A stretch of 20,292 bases of DNA. Source: a virus. Shown piece by piece: positions 16,389 to 20,292 of the stretch (position 1 is its first letter; each line of letters begins with the position of its first letter). The stretch is from positions 1 to 20,292 of IMG/VR virus record IMGVR_UViG_3300013797_000020; one strand, given 5' to 3'. The notes below the pieces were generated by a model. That model made no database searches. It was given only the letters and a program-made list of their open reading frames with translations, and had not been told where the DNA came from. The translations under genes and the position numbers were made by a program.

Positions 16389-16394
16389 CTCCTT
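16389..16394 (-). promoter_or_regulatory. ribosome binding site fixing the GTG start of the portal gene
   Basis: AAGGAG (minus strand) lies 5 nt before GTG 16381-16383 and shares bases with the TAA of the upstream gene (16393-16395), giving a TAAGGAG junction. An ATG one frame away at 16383-16385 runs straight into TGA and cannot be used. Confidence 0.7.
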
Positions 16395-18066
16395 AATACA
16401 ATGTAAAATCTACTCTACACATTGCGTCAATAGCTTCTAGTTGATTATATTGAAAACTATATATTGTATCGTAGTATGAGTCTACTAGATCTAGAGGAGA
16501 GTATAAAGCATTCTTCCTCATCTCTCTTATTTCTTCAGTATATTCTTCACTTTCTCTTCTATATTTTTCTATCTCTCTGTATGTTTTAGTTACTTTTAAA
16601 TCAAGTTCAACTAAAAATAGATCAGATGTCATTTTTATTGACATAAATGCAGTATCAAATGCTTTCAATTTACCAGCTTGATATGCTTTAAATCCTCCAT
16701 ATAGAACCAACCCTATTTGAACAGCTAATTTAATATATTTATTATCAGTTAAAGCTGATACCGCTGTTGTTGCAGCAAATGAAATAGCCGTAAGAACTGG
16801 ATTAATGTAAAAACCAAATCCAAGAGTAAATACCATAAAAACAAAACTAAAAAAACCAGATTGATACCATTTCTTTTTTACAGTTACTTCTGCATAAAGT
16901 AGTACATTATATAGATCTCTAATAATATCATATTTTTCTCTTAATGGTTTTCTTTTTATATAGTCAAATGGAATTATGACTGCTTCTAAATCACTACTTT
17001 CTACACCTGTTTTAGTTCCTTTGTATGTCACTTTTAATTTTAAACTATCACCTTCATTAATCCAGATATATCTTATTGTTATTTCACCTTGATATGTAAC
17101 ATCAATTGGATTATACTCTGTTCCATATACTTCTTCTATTGTATCTTTAAATTTAGGATTATTATATCTAGTAGAAGTTATTATTGCTACATCTTTTACT
17201 TTATCATCTGACATAATGTTTTCTTCAAAATCAGAACCAAGGGAGAATTTATGATATAAAGCATTTTTATATCTTGTTCCAGTAGCTACAAATTGACCAT
17301 CTTTTTTAACAACATATAACAGTGCTTTTCTGTTTATAGTTATACGACTGACATCTGATGATGGTATTATGATATATCCATCATAATCGTCTTGAGTTAC
17401 TGGATAATTAAGTACAAATTCTCCATATGCTGTTAAGTAAAATATTCTATTATCAATTGGAGTTACTATATCTATTATATCTTCTTCATCATTTTCATTA
17501 TATAACGTAATAGTATAAGAACCATCGTTATTCATACCATAATTAATTACTTTATAATAGTTTCCATTATTATGTATATCATATTTATAGATTTTGTTTT
17601 CAACTGTTACAACTCTACAATCAGAACCACCGGAAGCATCATAATAATAAGACTCTGTTATTATATCTTCATGACTAGTATCATACGGGTATGCATAGTT
17701 TAAATATTCTGATATGGTAACTGTTTCTCCAGATATAACAACTCCATAGCAATCTTTTGTAGTTATAACACCAAGTCCTAAGTAGTTTAGATTAATTCCA
17801 GTTTTTTCAGCAACAACTCTTTTAAAATCTTCATGATCCATCTCTTCAGATTTTAAGTTGCCATCAATAATAACACCAAACCTTTCAAGCATTTTATTAT
17901 TAAAGAATACATTTATATTTTGTATCATCTGTTTTGTAAATACGATTGGGTCTATTCTTTTTGTTAAAGCAAAAATTCTTAGAATGTCTTTTGTAAATAG
18001 GTTATCATCTTCATCAAACATATTTGTTATAGTTATTTCACTATATGTTGTTGATTTACTACCCAT
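16393..18066 (-). CDS. structural or tail protein with hydrophobic segment, unknown function
   Basis: A protein of 557 aa (ATG start 18066) or 564 aa (GTG start 18087). I prefer ATG because it gives an 8-nt overlap with the previous gene; neither start has a strong ribosome site. Residues 1-395 look beta-rich and are Asp/Tyr/Ile-rich (YDIHNNGNYYKVINYGMNN..., DEEDIIDIVTP...). A hydrophobic stretch (about 404-438, GFFSFVFMVFTLGFGFYINP and AISFAATTAVSAL) and a weaker one (447-459) follow, then a charged helical C-terminus (REIEKYRRESEEYTEEIREMRK). Located just before the portal it could be a tail or tail-tip protein with a membrane-active segment, but I do not recognise a family. Confidence 0.65.
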   Translation of the reverse strand: MGSKSTTYSEITITNMFDEDDNLFTKDILRIFALTKRIDPIVFTKQMIQNINVFFNNKMLERFGVIIDGNLKSEEMDHEDFKRVVAEKTGINLNYLGLGVITTKDCYGVVISGETVTISEYLNYAYPYDTSHEDIITESYYYDASGGSDCRVVTVENKIYKYDIHNNGNYYKVINYGMNNDGSYTITLYNENDEEDIIDIVTPIDNRIFYLTAYGEFVLNYPVTQDDYDGYIIIPSSDVSRITINRKALLYVVKKDGQFVATGTRYKNALYHKFSLGSDFEENIMSDDKVKDVAIITSTRYNNPKFKDTIEEVYGTEYNPIDVTYQGEITIRYIWINEGDSLKLKVTYKGTKTGVESSDLEAVIIPFDYIKRKPLREKYDIIRDLYNVLLYAEVTVKKKWYQSGFFSFVFMVFTLGFGFYINPVLTAISFAATTAVSALTDNKYIKLAVQIGLVLYGGFKAYQAGKLKAFDTAFMSIKMTSDLFLVELDLKVTKTYREIEKYRRESEEYTEEIREMRKNALYSPLDLVDSYYDTIYSFQYNQLEAIDAMCRVDFTLY

Positions 18067-18487
18067 TGTATACCCATATTGTTTCACTTGTTCTTAATAT
18101 ATAGGGCTTAAATCCAACTAGTTTATTTAACCTTTTTGCTTCTTTATACCAGTTTGCTGTTTTAACAAAGATTGTTTTTTCATAATTATCTGTATACCAT
18201 TTAGCAAGTTTTTTTAATTCTCTAACAAAACTAATAGCTTTATTAGGACTAAGTTCTTTATTTACAAAGAATGTCAAATAACCACACCTATTTAATACTA
18301 TTGGTGCTATAACTTTATTATTATCAACAACTAGAAAATATCTTGAATATCTTTCAGATGCTCTTTTATAACACTCAAATACTGTTTTACAGCCATATTG
18401 TTTAGCTTCTTTAATATCATCTTCTCTATACTCTATATTTTCAGCTTTTTCAAGTAGTGTTTTTTTGTCAACTATTTCTACAGTCAT
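18059..18487 (-). CDS. GNAT-fold internal virion protein-like (T7 gp13-like)
   Basis: A 142-aa protein with a pattern I associate with the T7 gp13 / internal virion protein A group, which has a GNAT-like fold without known catalysis. It has an N-terminal helix with EDDIKEAKQYG, the strands YFLVVDNNKVIAPIVLNRCGYLTFFV, a helix FVRELKKLAKWYTD, a strand TIFVKTANWYKEAKRLNKLVGFKP, and a last strand. The order is the compact acetyltransferase-like one and the length is close to T7 gp13 (about 138 aa). In T7 the protein acts in virion assembly. It sits two genes upstream of the portal gene, unlike T7. A true acetyltransferase is an alternative I cannot exclude. AGGAT stands before the ATG. Confidence 0.62.
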   Translation of the reverse strand: MTVEIVDKKTLLEKAENIEYREDDIKEAKQYGCKTVFECYKRASERYSRYFLVVDNNKVIAPIVLNRCGYLTFFVNKELSPNKAISFVRELKKLAKWYTDNYEKTIFVKTANWYKEAKRLNKLVGFKPYILRTSETIWVYNG

Positions 18488-18494
18488 TGTTATC

Positions 18495-19025
18495 CTATAA
18501 ACTATTAACTATATCATCATAAATGGTACTAGCCTTGTCTTGACTAATTATTGACGGTTCTCTTGTCAACATACCAGAACTAAACATCATAGACCATGCA
18601 TTTAGTTGTGCTTCTAGCAATTTAAGTCTTACATTATCGTTAAATCCTTGTCTCTGTCTTTGATATAGTAGTTTTTGTTCCTGTTTTATTTCTAGATCTT
18701 TTTGTGATTGATCTTCAGAAATATTTCTATCACTATTCACTTTACTTGCTTGTGCATTCTTAAGTGCTATTTCAGCATTTTTTAACAATAAGTCTTTACT
18801 AGATTGTGCTTCATTTATTGCCCTATCACTATTTATTTTTCTAACTTGTGCTTCATTTAATGGAGATTGAAATGCTAATTGTAAACATCTATCCATCAAT
18901 TGTGCATAAACATTTGCATAATCAGTTCCCTTTAATCTACCCTTTTCAAACTGTTCATCTAAGTCTTCTTTTACCTTTTGTGTTAAACTATCATAAATAG
19001 AACCAACCTGTGATATATTATACAT
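18495..19025 (-). CDS. helical repeat virion-like protein, unknown function
   Basis: A 176-aa protein, mostly a charged helix. A 21-residue unit, AQxxKxNSDRxIxExQSxKDL, occurs at 59-79 and again at 91-111 (14 of 21 identical), a 32-residue period, followed by a Lys/Gln/Arg-rich helix (KQEQKLLYQRQRQ). The end is a shorter folded part (NVRLKLLEAQLNAWSMMFSSG). Such rod-like proteins with Gln/Ser/Lys repeats occur among phage virion parts, including tails and internal cores, but no specific family is recognised. It overlaps the metallopeptidase gene by 8 nt, with AAAGGAT before the ATG. Confidence 0.65.
   Translation of the reverse strand: MYNISQVGSIYDSLTQKVKEDLDEQFEKGRLKGTDYANVYAQLMDRCLQLAFQSPLNEAQVRKINSDRAINEAQSSKDLLLKNAEIALKNAQASKVNSDRNISEDQSQKDLEIKQEQKLLYQRQRQGFNDNVRLKLLEAQLNAWSMMFSSGMLTREPSIISQDKASTIYDDIVNSL
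18693..18851 (-). repeat. two 21-codon repeats, 96-bp period
   Basis: Codons 59-79 and 91-111 of the 176-aa gene are related, with 14 of 21 residues kept. The DNA also keeps similar stretches, such as CTATCACTATT followed by a TTGTGC core, in both copies. It looks like a recent-to-moderate internal duplication that lengthened a helix. Confidence 0.65.
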
Positions 19026-19377
19026 TAGATATCCTTTCTTTAGCTTCTTTAAAATCTATATTTAGATTATACTTTGTTGATAAATACATTGCAAATTTGT
19101 CAAGACTATTTGGACTATATTTTAATTGAGCTCTATATGCTTCTACTTCAGCTTTTAATCTATACTTTTTAGAGAACAAGTATAAAAATAAATGTAATCC
19201 AAATGTTCTGTATATTTGTTTAATATGGGTTAACTCGTGTTGTAATAAGCCAATATCATTCTCATATTTTTTGTTAATAAGAATAACAAAGGGATATGTA
19301 TAACCAGCAAAGCCATTTGGTTTGTTAGAAACATAAATTATAACAGCAAAAGGTTTTTTGTTTATTTTAAATTTCAT
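19018..19377 (-). CDS. small HExxH metallopeptidase-like protein
   Basis: A 119-aa protein with HELTH at 47-51 and a downstream EVEAYR element (77-82), whose Glu would be the third zinc ligand. A hydrophobic strand (PFAVIIYVSN) and a Gly-rich bend (NGFAGYTYPFVILIN) come before it. This is the layout of small zinc metallopeptidases of the M48/SprT-like type seen in phages, which can act on a virion or host protein; the target is unknown. It is coupled by ATGA to the DUF1353 gene upstream and overlaps the next gene by 8 nt. Small size and the absence of a secretion signal leave open that it is a non-catalytic relative. Confidence 0.65.
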   Translation of the reverse strand: MKFKINKKPFAVIIYVSNKPNGFAGYTYPFVILINKKYENDIGLLQHELTHIKQIYRTFGLHLFLYLFSKKYRLKAEVEAYRAQLKYSPNSLDKFAMYLSTKYNLNIDFKEAKERISNV

Positions 19378-19709
19378 TTTCTATACCTTATGATATGATA
19401 TAGTCTAACAGTAAAATAAATAATGTACAATTTAAACTTTGGAGTATCTAATTCTTTTCCAGCTTCTAATAAATACTTATCAGCTTTTTTGTATTGCTTT
19501 AAATCACATAAATAGTCGTGTATGCAATATACAGGCAAAAAAGTGCTTTCATTTGGAGGTAAAAAGAACCAAAACACTCTTGGAACATTACCCCCATTGG
19601 TTCTATAACCTTTTGGAACCACAATATCTTTAAATTTAATATCTTCTATTATTTTATATCTGTGGTTCTTTAAAGGTTGTAAAATAAAATTAGAGTACTT
19701 TAATTTCAT
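19374..19709 (-). CDS. DUF1353 family phage protein
   Basis: A 111-aa protein with the DUF1353 pattern: VPKGYRTNGGNVPRVFWFFLPP (33-54), then VYCIHDYLCDLKQYKKADKYLLEA (60-83) with the typical His-Asp pair. The family is common in phages and often lies near endolysin or tail genes, but its activity is not established. Here it is coupled on both sides by ATGA overlaps to the 193-aa protein and to the small metallopeptidase-like protein. The small ATG-coupled trio may form a functional unit. Confidence 0.78.
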   Translation of the reverse strand: MKLKYSNFILQPLKNHRYKIIEDIKFKDIVVPKGYRTNGGNVPRVFWFFLPPNESTFLPVYCIHDYLCDLKQYKKADKYLLEAGKELDTPKFKLYIIYFTVRLYHIIRYRK

Positions 19710-20287
19710 AGTGGATACTCTGGATATATTGGTTCTCTATTTTCTTCTATTGCTTTTTTAAGTTCACTTTTGCATCTTTGAACCCAAGTAACTCTTATAC
19801 CAACTTTTAATAATTGTAGATATGCTTCTCTAGTGTCATCAGTTAAATCTTCTATAGTATTCAATACTTCGTCTATTGTTTGTCCATCATAATATTTTGA
19901 TACTATTGATGCAATGGTTGCTTCAAGATTTTGAACACCATTTGCTTTTAACAAGGTAGAATAATATTCTTTGTCTGCTTGATCACTAGCTTGTTTTATT
20001 TGTGAATAATATTTGTAAATATGATTTTTAGTTTGGCTATATTTTTCATTTATCCATTCTTCTACAGTTCTTTCATAATCAATTACAATGTTTTCATTAT
20101 TATCAAACATATAAAATATTTCACTAAAATGTCTCTGTTCATCGTCAGGTACAGTTGGCAGGTTTTCTGGATTAACTTTTATAAATTTAACAGAACCGTT
20201 TTTCTGTTTTTTTAAAAACTCATCTTCTGTTATACTAACTGGTAATGTTATCTTGTATAGTTTGTTGTTTAGTTCTCTAAAGATCAT
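19706..20287 (-). CDS. unknown protein at the right edge
   Basis: A 193-aa protein with ATG at 20285-20287; the ribosome site would lie beyond the window. The first 70 residues look alpha/beta (NNKLYKITLPVSITEDEF..., FIKVNPENLPTVPDDEQRHFSEIFYMFD), followed by an acidic helical part (EEWINEKYSQTKNHIYKYYSQIKQASDQADKEYY) and a conserved-looking tail (AYLQLLKVGIRVTWVQRCKSELKKAIEE, then PIYPEYPL). I do not recognise a family; the pattern is compatible with a phage tail or assembly protein. Its TGA overlaps the next ATG (ATGA). Confidence 0.65.
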   Translation of the reverse strand: MIFRELNNKLYKITLPVSITEDEFLKKQKNGSVKFIKVNPENLPTVPDDEQRHFSEIFYMFDNNENIVIDYERTVEEWINEKYSQTKNHIYKYYSQIKQASDQADKEYYSTLLKANGVQNLEATIASIVSKYYDGQTIDEVLNTIEDLTDDTREAYLQLLKVGIRVTWVQRCKSELKKAIEENREPIYPEYPL

Positions 20288-20292
20288 TTTAT

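Larger units (their letters stand above)
171..20197. repeat. dispersed TGGTTCT/AGAACCA motif, about 51 copies
   Basis: My manual count is 55 copies of GGTTCT/AGAACC, of which 51 are extended to TGGTTCT/AGAACCA and 32 further to TTGGTTCT. Copies are on both strands, fairly evenly spread (about one per 400 bp). About five 6-mers and two 7-mers are expected from a 27% GC composition. Examples are at 407, 1323, 2647, 5700, 7968, 8125, 8712, 8725, 11320, 12042, 13455, 14641, 15309, 16703, 18999 and 19731. In coding sequence it is used in every frame, so it is a DNA-level signal. Function unknown. Confidence 0.8.

Noticed and set aside
1-20292. CRISPR array, tRNA, rRNA or insertion sequence
   Set aside because: I saw no regularly spaced direct repeats, no cloverleaf-like block and no transposase. 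Nearly every base is covered by phage genes.

Overview
This window is part of an AT-rich (about 27% GC by my estimate) double-stranded DNA phage genome, most likely a podovirus-like virion. It has the tightly packed, overlapping genes of a phage and almost no non-coding DNA. TGA acts as a normal stop and Shine-Dalgarno sites are strong (AAGGAG type), which argues against a Mycoplasma-type code. Codon use (AGA Arg, ATA Ile) and the architecture of the ThyX protein, which from memory recalls Campylobacterota ThyX, point to an AT-rich bacterial host. The host is an inference and not proven.

Left part (1-3544, plus strand): a compact row of small genes, probably early or middle. It holds the tail of an unknown protein, a GIY-YIG-like endonuclease, several small unknown proteins, a MazG-like nucleotide pyrophosphohydrolase, a DUF6378-like protein, the flavin-dependent thymidylate synthase ThyX, two tandem paralogues of about 75-79 aa, and two 49-aa ORFs, the second with one membrane segment. 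Most are linked by ATGA or TAATG overlaps and form a translationally coupled nucleotide-metabolism/accessory operon.

Right part (3537-20287, minus strand, read right to left): the virion operon. In order of transcription: an unknown 193-aa protein, a DUF1353 protein, a small HExxH metallopeptidase-like protein, a helical repeat protein, a GNAT-fold protein resembling T7 gp13, a 557-aa protein with a hydrophobic segment, the portal, a small protein, an acidic scaffold-like protein, an N4-gp56-type major capsid protein, a 104-aa protein, and then a 129-aa, a 549-aa and a 2105-aa protein. The last three, by order and rising size, look like a DNA-ejection (internal virion) set analogous to T7 gp14-gp15-gp16. 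The giant protein carries an HELVH zinc-peptidase motif. The two operons converge and overlap by 8 bp at about 3540.

The most striking unexplained signal is a 7-mer, TGGTTCT/AGAACCA. I count about 51 copies on both strands, where base composition predicts about two. It occurs in every reading frame and is sometimes arranged as converging pairs, including a 12-bp perfect hairpin at the end of the capsid gene. It behaves like a DNA-level recognition sequence, not a protein-coding constraint. Terminase, DNA polymerase, tail fibre and lysis genes are not recognisable here and presumably lie outside.
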